64,000 nucleotides of DNA from Lophium mytilinum (taxonomy: Eukaryota > Ascomycota > Dothideomycetes > Mytilinidiales > Mytilinidiaceae). The notes below the pieces were generated by a model, which saw only the letters and a program-made list of their open reading frames with translations, made no database searches and was not told the DNA's origin. How positions within the stretch are numbered: position 1 is the first letter of the stretch; every line of letters begins with the position of its first letter. This document shows, in pieces, positions 10,237-21,294 of this stretch. The stretch lies in the NCBI GenBank assembly GCA_010093605.1, contig MU004188.1, positions 320,341-384,340 on the forward strand, given 5' to 3'. Made by a program: the position numbers and the translations under genes.

Positions 10237-10792
10237 GGTTGCGGTTTGTGAGATTGGAATCTGTGGGCAGTTGGGTTGGTTTATTATAGATAGTTTGGAC
10301 GGGATTTGGACAGGAGATTAATGAGCGGAAGGTTCTGAGTGTCATTAAAATCGTGTCGTCATTACTTTAACTCTCGTCTCGCGGAAGGGGCCTTCGGTAT
10401 CGTGCCAAGCTTCGGGAGTCCCGCGCCGGCCCGAGGTCCTTGCTGCAGATCGTGGCCCATGCAGAGCCTCACCACATGGTCACCTCTAACCTCATCAAGA
10501 CCGGCCTAGCTTACGCGACTTCTATCTTCACCTCCACCTCACCTGCTCGGAGAGCGGAGTTCCTAATGACACATAAGACTACACTATAGCCACCTTACAC
10601 TGTTGGGGGTAGAACAGTTTGTTTCACCTCGCCAGCCTCATCGGCGAAGACAATCTCTTGAGCGTCTAGGCAGACGAGGCAGCGAAACCTAAGAATTGCG
10701 GCTTCATTAGCTTTGAGGCTAAACTCGTGTCCTTCGATAGTCGCAATCCTCACTTAATCATAACCAAGTCTTCTACTTCCAAAACGGTCAAT
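10237..10792. other. Intergenic, nothing recognised
   Basis: Divergent promoter space between the MAPEG gene and the 2EXR gene. No motif or repeat stands out. Confidence 0.5.
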
Positions 10793-11992
10793 ATGGGAAG
10801 AACCAAGCTCGGAAACCGTGTTCGCAAAGTTGCAGAACCGCCAAAAAAGAAAACGCACAAGAAGAGCTCCCGTTTAGCAACTATGGCTGAGCAACAGGTC
10901 AACCAAGCAATGGCAGTTCGACCCACGAACAAACCCGAAGCTTCTCCGTCTCTGGTTGGCAAAACCTCTTCGATCATACAATCCACAGCGTCTCAAATTG
11001 TGAAAGGACCAGAGAAATCTACTGTCCAGCTCAATGATGGTACTTCAGAGCCAAAGACGGGTTTCATGAGCCTTTCCGGCGAGTTGCGAAACATCATCTA
11101 CCGCCTAGCTCTAGTATCCAAAAATCCACTCCTCGTCTACCTCGACATTGGCCCCGATCTAGAGCGGAAGGAAACCTTCGAAGATCCCCCAGCCCTGCTA
11201 TATAGGTGGGGCATAACGAAGACTAGGAAAGGGCACCCCAGCATCCCAAGACCGAAACCCAAACTCCTCAGCAATGCACCCACGGTCGCTCTTCTGCAAG
11301 TCTCGCGACAGATCAACCGCGAAGCGAAGTCAATCTACTACGGCGAGAACTTGTTCACGTTGCACAACGACTTCAGCAAATACTACATGAACAGTGATCT
11401 CGAAGAGAATCGGTGGGTCAAGCGCTTCCAAGAATGGCAGACCGATCTTGGCGACAGCCTACAATGGATCAAACGCCTTCACATCTGCACCTACAGGTTC
11501 TCCGGCCCTGAGCTCGTGCCATACGTCATGTTCGCTATTGAGCATCCAGACATTTCCATCGAAGTCAGCAACATCCAAGGTGCTTGTTTCCGCTGCGAGA
11601 ATAGCGGAGAGGAACTTGACGAACATGCGGAACTCGTGCCCCTTGCGGAGAAACTCGCGATCCTGAAGGACCCGGGTTGGATTGAAGAGCTCCGAGCGGG
11701 GAACATTGAAGACATGCGCTTGTGGCGCTACCATGATCCACCTACTAGAGCAGCACCTTTTGCTCACTACACGATCAACACGAGGAAGTGGCAGTACCGG
11801 GTCGACAAGGTTAGCTATGGGCTCGAGGCGAGTAGGCGTATCAAGGGGGCTCGGGCATGGCAAGAGCTGTGCGACAAGCTCAGTCAGTCCTATGAGTTCG
11901 TTTTGGAACCTCTGAAGGCACGGAAAGGACCTCGCTATACGATTCATGTTGCACCGAGGCTTCAATCTGAGGACGATATGGATATCGACTAG
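10793..11992 (+). CDS. 2EXR / F-box-like domain protein
   Basis: 399 aa, single exon. The ATG at 10793 (context TCAATATGG) is preferred over an in-frame ATG 66 bp upstream. Residues 1-40 are Lys/Arg-rich (PPKKKTHKKSS), a possible nuclear signal. From about residue 85 the segment MSLSGELRNIIYRLAL, then LLQVSRQINREAKSIYYGEN and FTLHN, is the pattern of the large 2EXR/F-box-like family common in Pezizomycotina. The remainder is a conserved-looking globular region of unknown role. Family members have no established biochemical function; a substrate-adaptor role is only a guess. Confidence 0.75.
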   Translation: MGRTKLGNRVRKVAEPPKKKTHKKSSRLATMAEQQVNQAMAVRPTNKPEASPSLVGKTSSIIQSTASQIVKGPEKSTVQLNDGTSEPKTGFMSLSGELRNIIYRLALVSKNPLLVYLDIGPDLERKETFEDPPALLYRWGITKTRKGHPSIPRPKPKLLSNAPTVALLQVSRQINREAKSIYYGENLFTLHNDFSKYYMNSDLEENRWVKRFQEWQTDLGDSLQWIKRLHICTYRFSGPELVPYVMFAIEHPDISIEVSNIQGACFRCENSGEELDEHAELVPLAEKLAILKDPGWIEELRAGNIEDMRLWRYHDPPTRAAPFAHYTINTRKWQYRVDKVSYGLEASRRIKGARAWQELCDKLSQSYEFVLEPLKARKGPRYTIHVAPRLQSEDDMDID

Positions 11993-14088
11993 ACGAATCC
12001 TTCTCTGCCGACATCAGAATAAGTACTGTATGACCAAGAGCTGGTCTAGCGATTCACGGAAGCTTACGAGGGTTGGAGGGGCAAAGAGATTTTATGAGTT
12101 GGTTGAAAGGTTTCCTCAATGGCATCGGCGTTTCACGGACGGCTTCAAGACAGGCATGGACTATTTTATTTCTTCTTTCAAAGGCCGTATCTCCCTCTTC
12201 AATTGGCTTCAAGACGGTTTTTCTCTTTCTTCCTCAAGATTTCTCAACGACCCCAGAGTACCCAACACATCACATCATGGCCGCAAACGAGACTAGATAT
12301 CGAGAAATGAGTGATGAATTGACAAGCAGCCCTAATGACGCAAGGACAGACTATCAACTCCTGTGCATGCTTTCGTTGAAATGACGTGAAGTTTAGTAGA
12401 TCTTATGGTTGCGTCTCCCTCGCGAAGTCGCTGAGGCTCTCAGCAAAATATTCCATGTCACGGGCGTCCGACCTAGCTTGGGTATACATTCTGCCGACAT
12501 CCAACGTGTTTCCCCATATCCACACTCAACCGTCACCTCCTATAACAAGGGGCGTACAAGATCAACGATGACTCCCAACTCGGAGATCCAGCATCTGAGA
12601 CTGGAATACGTTGCAGAAGCATAACCAAATGCCACGTCAGTCCCTCTTGTATTTCCGGACGACACACATCAGCGACAAGATTCTATGAATATCATCCTTA
12701 CCAAGTGCTGTTGTTCGCTACCAGTGAAGTCGATCTTCAGCACCACCATGCCATCGTTCCGGCCATCTTCTCAGTTCACCACCATGGAGGAGCGGATATG
12801 TCGGTTCGACCTCCATTCAGGGTTTCTATTCACCTGTCGATCCACCACGGCATCCACCAGACACCATGTGTTGGTGTTGGTGTTAGTCACTTTTTTTGAA
12901 GGAGAAACTGCTGCACCAGCCATGTTTAGCTGGTTGAACGTGTTTTGAACCCCAGTGCAGCCCTCCTTCAACCTTTGACCTCACCTATGACGACGAGAGG
13001 GACGCGGTTCTTATACCCCTCCGAGCAGAGAAACAGCTGAGAGACCTAACGGATGGCACGTGAGCTACCTACCAGCCGCGTGATCCTAAAGCCTTAGCAA
13101 ACCGTCTCGAGGAACCTATCCACATTTGTGTAACGGTTCTTGTATTTTGATGCCACCAGCTTTCACAAAGATGAAGACTCGCTGAATCTAGTGGTCTGCT
13201 TGGAGGCTGATAGAGCTGGCACCTGTAGAAGTGGATCAGTGGCGCCACGAAGGAAAGGCTAGCGGTTGAGTTGAATGGCTGTTCGGTGAATGGGCGGGAT
13301 GCATCAGGAGAGACTTTCACATGCGTAACAGAGGAGCTCATGGCAGCCGATGGCCTAAATTTCTGCGGTCTCCGACGCCATGACGTGTCAAGTCCTCAGA
13401 CGTTTGAAAGGGTAATAATTTAATAGACTACGAAAATGCACAAGTACCACGTGAAATCGAGAATGTCCCCCTCATTTAAAAATCTAACCTTCATAGAAAG
13501 AGAAGGCAAACTAGTTATTAGAAGGGAAGTTTCAATCTTGCATCAACTATAGACAATTTCTCCCATAGGGTAAAGTGAAGAATGTATATGCTCGTGATGC
13601 GGAAGTGTCCTAAGATGTCGGACTTAGGCTCTAGTGCGTGAGATGCTCCGATATGGCGTGTGACTCAATGATGAGCATCTGAGAGTCTTTCTAGATACGG
13701 GAGCACAACCAGCCAGTCTGCTACTATACCAGGTCACTCATGAAATGCAGGGTAGGTTCATTGGGCGTGCAGGTTCGAACGATGAGAGTGAAAGGAAGGT
13801 AGAAAATGTTCGATTGTGAAAACGAACCGTGCCACAAGGGCGGGTATACTCATTGACAGAAACACCACTACGCCTTTACCAATGTGCCGTAGCTAAACGC
13901 CATATTCATCCCTGCTGTGATGCATCCACAATCGGCATAAGCCCTCCCAGAGCTTGTAAAACCGGGTCGATGCTGCGAATTGAGTTTATAGTCGTTGTAG
14001 CAACTCGTCGCGCTCTCGGATCGAGCATCCTAGTCTTTGAGCAAACTATTTCTAGCGTATCAGATCCAAGGCTTTAAAAATAGACGGG
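11993..14088. other. 2.1 kb gene-poor stretch
   Basis: Contains the 3' flank of the 2EXR gene and several 60-116-codon frames (for example 11946-12296, 12685-12948, 13829-14077). None shows family resemblance or consistent splicing. No tandem repeat or terminal repeat was noticed. Confidence 0.45.
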
Positions 14089-14583
14089 TCAACGATTAGA
14101 CTGCATCGAAATTAGTCCATGCACCTTAGCCAACCGTCGCTGGGAAGCCATGCCTTGCAGATAATCAGCCGCCATCACCAGCTCCAAGCACAACTCTGGT
14201 GGGATATCCAGATCCGGTATATCCTTGCAGTTCTCGTGCTTCTCGTTGTAGTATAGGTACTCGCAGATCTTCTCGAGCACGATGCCGCTGCAAAGCTCTC
14301 GCGTTAGACCGAGAACTCATCGGACGGAACGTGTGGAGTGGTGAGAAGCGCACTTAATGTCCTTGAAGGTGCAACGGTTCTCTCGTGATTCTTGCCAGCC
14401 AGCTGTGGGATGTGGTGTCAGTTTTAGCCTTGTTTGAGCGGAGAATAGGGACGTACTGGCTGGGTTCAACATGTTCTTGATCGTAGGTGCGATACAGGCG
14501 GCTGAGCGGAGGACCTTGAATTCGAACCCGTCGCTCGACACCAGCGTCACATACTGCGTCTGGCCTTCCCCGTTGAGAGCCAT
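14089..14583 (-). CDS. Elongin C (Skp1/BTB-POZ fold)
   Basis: Three exons: 14583-14457, 14402-14354 and 14287-14089; phases close to give 124 aa (family about 100-120). Exon 1 has YVTLVSSDGFEFKVLRSAA and IKNMLNPA; exon 2 has RENRCTFKDI; exon 3 has GIVLEKICEYLYYNEKHEN, IPPELCLELVMAADYL. These match elongin C, a small BTB-fold adaptor. It works in cullin-based ubiquitin ligases and, in animals, in the elongin transcription factor. The final 17 or so residues after AADYLQG go beyond the usual end of the family. Its start lies 205 bp from the divergently transcribed reductase gene. Confidence 0.9.
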
Positions 14584-14788
14584 GGTTGTGGTGGTGAGCG
14601 TTGGTGGATCAGCACAGAGATGAAAGAAAACGAAGGCAACACTAGCGGCCGATTCGTGAGCACGTGATATCGTGTGTCGGAGAATCTATCATCCGGACTT
14701 CTTCACCGTTTCGAAGAATAGGAGCATATATGATATACATCTCTTCCGACTCTAGTGCCCAAAGAAACTCTGTATCTCAAAGTTCAAA
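14584..14788. promoter_or_regulatory. Shared divergent promoter, elongin C / reductase
   Basis: The two start codons are separated by 205 bp and transcribed apart, so this short interval must hold both core promoters. It includes CACGTG at about 14661-14666, an E-box-type palindrome. Functional use is inferred. Confidence 0.5.
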
Positions 14789-15908
14789 ATGCCCCCGCGA
14801 CTCCCCTCCCTACGCCGTACCATCTTCCCGCCCAATTGCACTCGTCACCCCTCACGTTCCTTCTCTCTATCGCGATCCCCGCAAGCCCCAGAAAACACGG
14901 AACCTAGGCATGTTCCTCATTCCCAAAGCCTCTCAGGCAGACACGCCCTCATAACCGGTGGTTCGCGCGGCATCGGCCTCTCCATTGCCCGCCTCTTTGC
15001 CGCCCATTCCTGCCGCATCACCGTTATATCCCGCAATCAGGACATTGGGCGTGGTGCACTCGACACGCTGCCCAAGAGCCCAGACGGCATCCATAGGAGC
15101 ATCGCTGGTGATATCTCATCCAGCGAAATCTGGGCAGAGCCGAACATGCTTGACGAGAAGGTCGACATCCTAGTCAATGCGGCGGGCGTCACGCTGATAC
15201 GGCTACTGGTGCGGTCGAGTATCGAAGATGTGCAGAAAGTCGTACAGACGAATCTCACGGGCTCGATGCTAGCGGTGCGGTATCTACTGAAGAAGAAGCT
15301 GTTGCGGGCTGAGCCAAGAACGCAAGGGAATTTTAGTCCTGTGGTGATCAATCTAGCAAGCCTGCTAGCTGTGCAGGGCGGGAGGGGGTCGGTGGCGTAT
15401 AGTGCGAGCAAAGCGGGAGTATTAGGTGCGTTGTGGTCACAAATTACGAATACATCGGTGATCAATCAGGAAGCTAATGAGAAATCACAGGCCTCACACG
15501 CGCGCTCGCCGCAGAACTCGGTCCAACAGGAATCCGCGTGAACGCTATAGTGCCGGGGTACATCGAAACAGACATGACAGCAGGTAAGCAACTTCTGTAT
15601 TCTATCGTCGGGTTCAGACTTGGGGTATTCCGTGCGTAACCATCGCGCCACCAACCTGACTTGACTCCCCCATCTCAAACCATCCAACCGCCTCGAGATC
15701 GTGGTCCCCACCAAAAGGCCAAAGAAACTAATGTACACATGCAAATGCAGGTATGGACCCCGAAGTCCGCCGCCAAATGCTCCAGCGCATACCCCTGGGA
15801 CGATTCGGTCAAGCAGACGAAATCGCAGACGCAGCGTTGTTCCTGGCTACGAACCAGTATGCCAACAACTGCGTCATAAACCTTGACGGCGGCCTTAGCG
15901 CTACCTGA
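14789..15908 (+). CDS. Short-chain reductase, 3-oxoacyl-ACP reductase-like
   Basis: Three exons: 14789-15425, 15491-15583 and 15751-15908, giving 295 aa. The Arg/Ser-rich, acid-poor first 30 residues look like a mitochondrial presequence. The cofactor motif TGGSRGIG is at about 56-63, NAAG at 130-133, and catalytic Ser191, Tyr204 and Lys208 in YSASK. The C-terminus has [24 protein letters not shown] and [18 protein letters not shown]. This is the FabG/Oar1 pattern of the SDR family, using NADPH to reduce 3-oxoacyl-ACP in mitochondrial type II fatty-acid synthesis. Assignment to Oar1 rather than another SDR is likely but not certain. Confidence 0.85.
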
Positions 15909-16148
15909 AACTCCTTCCGGCCCGATATCTTGATATACATGAGTGAAAAGAAGAAAAGCCCAGAGTGCCAAGTCCAGATGATTGAGCCGCATTCAGATGG
16001 CCTCTCCAGGATATGAGACCCCATCAAATCGTCGTCATTGGTTTTGCCTACTCCAAGCTCCGGCGGTAAGCTCCCGTAGCGACTAGATGAAGCTCTCAAA
16101 GACGAGCTCTTGGAAGCGGGTCTTAAATCAAGGGATGAAGCGGGGTTC

Positions 16149-18237
16149 TCAATCGTCGTCTATCACGATAGCGCCGTCCGCGGAATCGTCTAAGATGATT
16201 GAATCTCCGTTCTGAAGACCTTTGGACGGTTCCTCGACGACCTTGCCACGCTTCCGGATGAGCTCGTCTTCGAGCTCAGCCTCATTCACGTCACGCTTGC
16301 GCTTTGCAGCTCCATTAGTAACGGCGCCATTCCCGTTCGTCTCTGGTGGTGCTGGAGTCTGTTTCGGCTTCCGCGCGATGCTCAACTTCTCGGGAAGGTG
16401 GATGGGCTTCGAGTCTTCTGGTAGCGACTGATCAGAGATAGCAAGAACAAGATTTACTCGAGGGTTCTCGTCCTCTTCATCAATAATGGTGATGAAGCTG
16501 TCGCCGTTGACTCCAAGTTCAGGGAATTTCTTAGACAGATTGTCATCAAGTTCCGGGTCATATAGAGTCCCTGCGTCGCTGTTGACGCTGAACTCCTCTC
16601 CATATCCCATCTGCAGTTTAAGAAAGTCTTCGACCAAGTCGTTGAGCGTAGCACGTGATGTATCGACGATAAGTCTTGTTTGCGCAACGCTGCACACTGG
16701 ACAGTCCGGATTTGGGGCTCTTGGCGGCTCAGGTAGAGTAGCCCTCTCGGTCAATCCCTTTCCGGGATTCAGGAACACTGTCTTAGCTTTGTCCAGCTCG
16801 TCGCGCATGATCTTGAAGCCTTGGAGAACGGCAAGACCGGCCGTCATTGCGTTTGTGGTGGCAATAGCTGGAATGATGTTGCCAGCCATTTCTGTTTATA
16901 TTTAGTGTCGGATAGGCGTCTTGAACGTACTTTTGTGACTTACGCTTGATGTCGAACTTGGACTTCATCTCGATCCCGAATATGTAGGACCTGAGATTAG
17001 CAGTAGCAGCGACGAAGTCTAGGGTATCCACATCATCCTTGTCGAAAGAGAGAATTGGGGGAGCGTTCCCTGCCTCCGTGCTGGCTCTCAGGTCTTCCAG
17101 CCTATTGCTCAATCGTCTGATCGAGTCGACAAAAACGGAGAAGTTCTCGGCTAGTGTCCAGGTAACCTGGTCCTGTTGCGCGATAGCAGAGCCTGATCCT
17201 AGTGCCTCCTGTGATAGCCCATCATAATCCAGCGCGTGTGGTGCCTTCCGGGTCTTCCACATCTCCTCCATCGAGCGCAAACGCTCTATGTCTTCTTTGA
17301 AGACTTTGTTGAAGACTAGGCGGGGGAAATCTTCTGAGCCCATAGATTGTCGTATGGTTTTCAGCGCTTGAGACTCCTGTCTCAGCTTCTCGAGCTCCTT
17401 GCGGTTTTCGGAGTCTTCTGAGTGGTCGAGCTCCGGAGAGTCATCCTCACTCGTGCCAAAGATCTCGGTGAGGAGATAGGACTTCCCCCACACAATGCAA
17501 TGGATCGGCTGGCTAGGTGTACTGCGGATCGTGCAGACCGGAAAGCTCTTGGGGGTTGCTTTGTGCGTGCAATCGTAACATTCCGTTTTCCCCTTTGCTA
17601 GTAAGCCTCTTGTGTCCGAATGTGCCCGTTTATTCCCCAGTGTAGTTCACCTTTTTGATCACCGAAACCTGGCCATTGAAGCCCGTGGTTCCACTCTCGA
17701 CGAGGGCAACGTCGGCCGCCAGACACATCTTGTTGACGTGACGCCGCGCTTCCAGATTATCTAGGGCATTGAAAACGACGGCAAAGCTCTTGAAATAGTC
17801 GACGTTGAATTGGGGATCTTTTATATTGGCGTGATGCGCTTCTATCTTGACGTTCGGGTTGAAGCGCCCTGCGGATTCTTTGGCAACCTATGCACGTCAC
17901 TTCGTCAGCCCTTGTCGCGCAAGACAGCTCCAAGGTTCTCCAAATACGTACCAAAGCCTTTGACTTCTTGATGTGCTCGTGGCGAAAGAGGAACTGGCGA
18001 TTCAGGTTGCTCAGATCGATCGTATCCAGATCCACTATATGAATTTCTCCGAATCCGGTCAGGACGAGGTTCTTAAGGAGCTCACAGCCGATGCCACCAG
18101 CTCCGACCATAAGGACACGCGACTAGAGCTTCGATTAGCGAAAGCGGCGATAGCTGTTGCGGCACCGTAACTCTTACGTCCTTGATCCGGCTGTAGAGAG
18201 AGCCAAGGCTCTGTTTTGGATATCGATCGCGCCCCAT
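16149..18237 (-). CDS. UBA2: SUMO-activating enzyme E1 subunit Uba2
   Basis: Five exons: 18237-18178, 18122-17952, 17887-17651, 17592-16944 and 16891-16149, giving 619 aa with all phases consistent. With Aos1 it adenylates SUMO and carries it as a thioester. The nucleotide motif VGAGGIG is at about residues 26-32, followed by [16 protein letters not shown]. The catalytic Cys is at about 176 in [10 protein letters not shown], the position expected from yeast (177). Zinc-binding pairs are CYDC (161-164) and CPVC (436-439). [19 protein letters not shown] spans the last splice. The C-terminal tail has a basic KRKRD stretch and ends in an acidic IVIDDD, resembling a nuclear signal and SUMO-interacting motif. 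Confidence 0.96.
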
Positions 18238-18760
18238 TGCGAGTAGATGTTGGTGGGTGGACTTGATTAAGACATGTACGGAGGATGAAGGTAGATGAGA
18301 GGAAGACTGGAGGGGCTAGGCGGAGTGAAGAGGTTGTCGGGGGTCCGGATCAGAGCCAAAGGTGAGAGGGCGCCAGGCGCGCGAGAGAGATCGCCTGTCC
18401 GCTTGGCGTCAACGCTAGTAAGAGCCGCATAAATCGGCCCGTGCGAGACCCGGCCCGATTGAACGGCTCAGCTGCACAATCCTGACCAGGCACAAAACAC
18501 GGTCAGGGCTGTCTCTCGAGCTTGAATGGATGCTGCGCTGTGTCTGTCGTCTGCAGTCAAGCTGAGCGTATTCTCAGACTCTCGCAGCGAATAAAGACGC
18601 GCGTAGTCAGCTTTCCCAATCTCCTTTGATTTGGATCACCCGTTGCAAGGAACATCCAGTCTTGGAAACCCGCTGAGAAAAAAAGACATATCACACCAAG
18701 TCTCCCACGTTTCATTCATATTCAGACGTATCACCAACATTTTTCGCCGCTGGTAACACA
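18238..18760. other. Intergenic, divergent promoters of UBA2 and Qng1
   Basis: No gene recognised. A frame at 18636-18905 on the minus strand overlaps the Qng1 start and is a shadow. Confidence 0.5.
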
Positions 18761-20042
18761 ATGTCCGACGATGAGCCTGACCTCGAGCTTCTGGATCTCC
18801 TCCGCAAGTCACTTGGTATTGGGCCTGCTGATCCCAATGCAGCGCCAGAGACGAAAGTGCTACGAGATGCAGAGTACATCTACAACAACAGCATCGACGT
18901 AGCACTCGATATGCGCGGGACTAAGAACGCTGCCATTGCTATCTGGGATTCCATGCAGGAGCGCTCTTACGGTACCAAAACATGGTCAGAGCACGAGCTT
19001 CATCCAAAGAGTAAAGACGTAGCTACCGTCAGTTTCATCTTCACAATGGACTTGCTCAACTTTAGCTTCTGGAGTGAGAAGAACGCGGAGGAGAGATTTG
19101 CAGTCGAGTACAAAGAGAAGAGGTGGACAGGGTACTGGAGTTTGGTGGCTGCACTGCAACGAGCGCTTGACGAAGGTACTTTGAATCACTGTCTCACATT
19201 CTCTTTGCTGTTTCCACTTCAGTGCTCATGACTCCCAGAGATACCTATCACTTCCCCGGCTTTCTGGGCCAATGAAGAAGAGTGCACCGAGGAAGTCCTC
19301 CGCTCCGTCTTCCGATCAGTCACATCCGAAGAAGTCCCCCTATTCGCCGAGCGCGTCGCATGCCTACGCGAAGCGGGCGAGATCCTAGTCGAAGTGTGTA
19401 AATGTAGACATCCTTGTGAACCGCACATTTCTCCGTCCCCAGACTGACAGGACAGGAATTCGACGGCAGTATCGTGACGCTTATCGAGGACGCCAAGAAC
19501 TCCGCCGCAGGGCTGGTCAACATGCTAGCTGATACCTTTCCGTGCTTCAGAGATGAGCACAAGTTCGAGAGGCGACAAGTGAGATTCTTGAAGCGTGCAC
19601 AGATTTTCGTGGCGGACCTGTGGGCTGCTTTTGACGGTGAGAGCTACGGCGAGTTCAATGACATCGATAAGATTACGATGTTTGCTGGTGGGTACTTTCC
19701 TTTTCACCTTCGGCCAATCCCTGTACAGCGTCTAATGTGTGCAAAGACTACCGCATACCGCAAATCCTCCATTCTCTCGGCTGCCTAATCTACTGCCCAC
19801 CGCTCGAGTCTCGCATCCGCCGGCTGGATACGCTCGAATGTGGGCATAGCTGGGAGCTGCAGCTACGCGGATGCAGCATTTGGAGTGTAGAGCTTCTCCG
19901 CCGTGAGATTGTCAGAGACCATCCGGAGGCAAACGTCAACGCTATTTTGATCGATTTCTTTCTGTACGACCTAGCAAAGGAGAAGGAGGACGAGGGCGAG
20001 GAGGAGATACCCCATCATCGGACTAGGTGTATTTGGTATTGA
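18761..20042 (+). CDS. Queuosine 5'-phosphate N-glycosylase (DUF2419)
   Basis: Four exons: 18761-19175, 19239-19393, 19456-19687 and 19747-20042, giving 365 aa. The family (Qng1/DUF2419, human C9orf64) releases queuine base from queuosine 5'-phosphate so that eukaryotes can salvage it for tRNA modification. Recognised segments: VALDMRGTKNAAIAIWDSM, FIFTMDLLNFSFWSE, WTGYWSLVAAL, ITSPAFW, MLADTFPCFRD, RFLKRAQIFVADLW, FNDIDKITMFADYRIPQ (across the last splice), and RRLDTLECGHSWELQLRGCSIW near the end. Cytosolic by absence of a targeting signal. Strong family match by motif memory. Confidence 0.92.
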
Positions 20043-20210
20043 TTCGGGACTGCATCATTGCTTTTCTTCTTTAGTAGTTCTTCCATTTCAAACTAGACTT
20101 TTGAGCACCTGTTGGCACTGTTTGGGGTACTTCGATGAGTGTAAGAATATCCTAGCACGATGTCAAGGTTCCCACAGCGCGAATTAGACTACCTGTTGGA
20201 AGACCGTCTG

Positions 20211-21026
20211 CTTGCTTACTAAGGCACTCCTGATGGCGGTGTTGGCATGGCAAGACCCCCGCACATGATGTAGAGAACGACGCAGTGGGAATCGGACAAC
20301 TCTTTGACTGGCTGGCTACCTGCTTGCTGAGGCACTTCTGACGGTGGTGTTGGTAGGGCAATGCATCCGCACACGATGTAGAGAATGAGGCAGTGAGAAT
20401 TGGACTCCCCTTTGACAGGCTAGTTACCAGCTTGCCGGGGCACTCCTGACGTTGGTATCGCGTGCGAAAGAGCTCTGAATACGATGCAAGGCACCATGCA
20501 GTGGAAACCGGACTATCCTTTTACTAGCTGAGTACCTGCTAGCAGGGGTCCTCTTCACAGTGGTACCGTGCGAGCAAGAGATTAGCCTAAGTCTTAGAGT
20601 TCACGTGTCTAATCTTGTAGCCCAGTTCTAGAAGGCTTCTTGAGGACCTATATACCCTTGGTTGGCACTGCATGTGGGCCCCCAATGTGCTTTTGAAAGT
20701 TAGCACATGCTTTCAAGGTTCCAGCAGTAGAGAAGGGGTTTCCTCCTGACAAATCCAATGTAAGCTAGCTGGGGTCCGCTTCATAGTGGTCTCAAGCGAG
20801 TAGGAGTGGAGTTCTAGCGATGGAATTTAGGTGTTGCAATCTGGGGCCTATTTTGAATGGCTTCCTTAACGGTTATGCACACCCTGTTGCCACTATTTGT
20901 AGGGCTCCCATGAGCTTTAGAAAGTGCAAGCACGATGTAAAGATTGATGCAGTGGAATCTGGGCTGCACTTTGGCTGGCCGGATTACAGGCTAGTTGGGG
21001 TCCTTCTTGCAGTGGTATTGAGTGAG
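20211..21026. repeat. Degenerate tandem repeat, ~110 bp then ~226 bp period
   Basis: The phrase CTxGCxxGGGxxCTxCTxxxxxTGGT recurs at about 20211, 20323, 20431, 20539, 20765 and 20991. The first four are about 110 bp apart, the last two about 226 bp, roughly twice that. Between them CGATGTAGAGAA and GCAGTGGGAATCGGACT-like words recur. Copies differ by many point changes. The 20539 unit matches sequence at 6085-6130, so the family is dispersed. No open frame runs through it. Confidence 0.75.
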
Positions 21027-21159
21027 CAAAAGGGGAGCCGGAGTAGCGGGATATGCGTATACTTAAGTTAAAGACCTGGTACTCTATCAGAAGCCGGAAG
21101 GAAGAAACGCGCGTGCAGTTCAATGTGTAAAGTCTTTTGCATCATTAGGTGGAAATTTG

Positions 21160-21235
21160 AGTTCGCCCAGGGGATCTGAACACGCGACCTTACTAGCAAA
21201 TCGAAAGAGGCAGCTCTTCCATTCATGATGTTCGG
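21160..21235 (-). pseudogene. Possible decayed tRNA
   Basis: The minus strand ends with GGTCGCG-TGTTCAGATCC-CCTGGGCGAA, resembling a T-arm and 3' acceptor half, and begins with a D-arm-like TGGAAGAGCTGCC. The 5' acceptor half does not pair with the 3' half. I can give no anticodon. Could be chance. Confidence 0.25.
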
Positions 21236-21294
21236 TGCTGGTATTATACAGTTACAGGTTTCTACAATAGTGACGCTCTTTGGTGTCTCCCATC

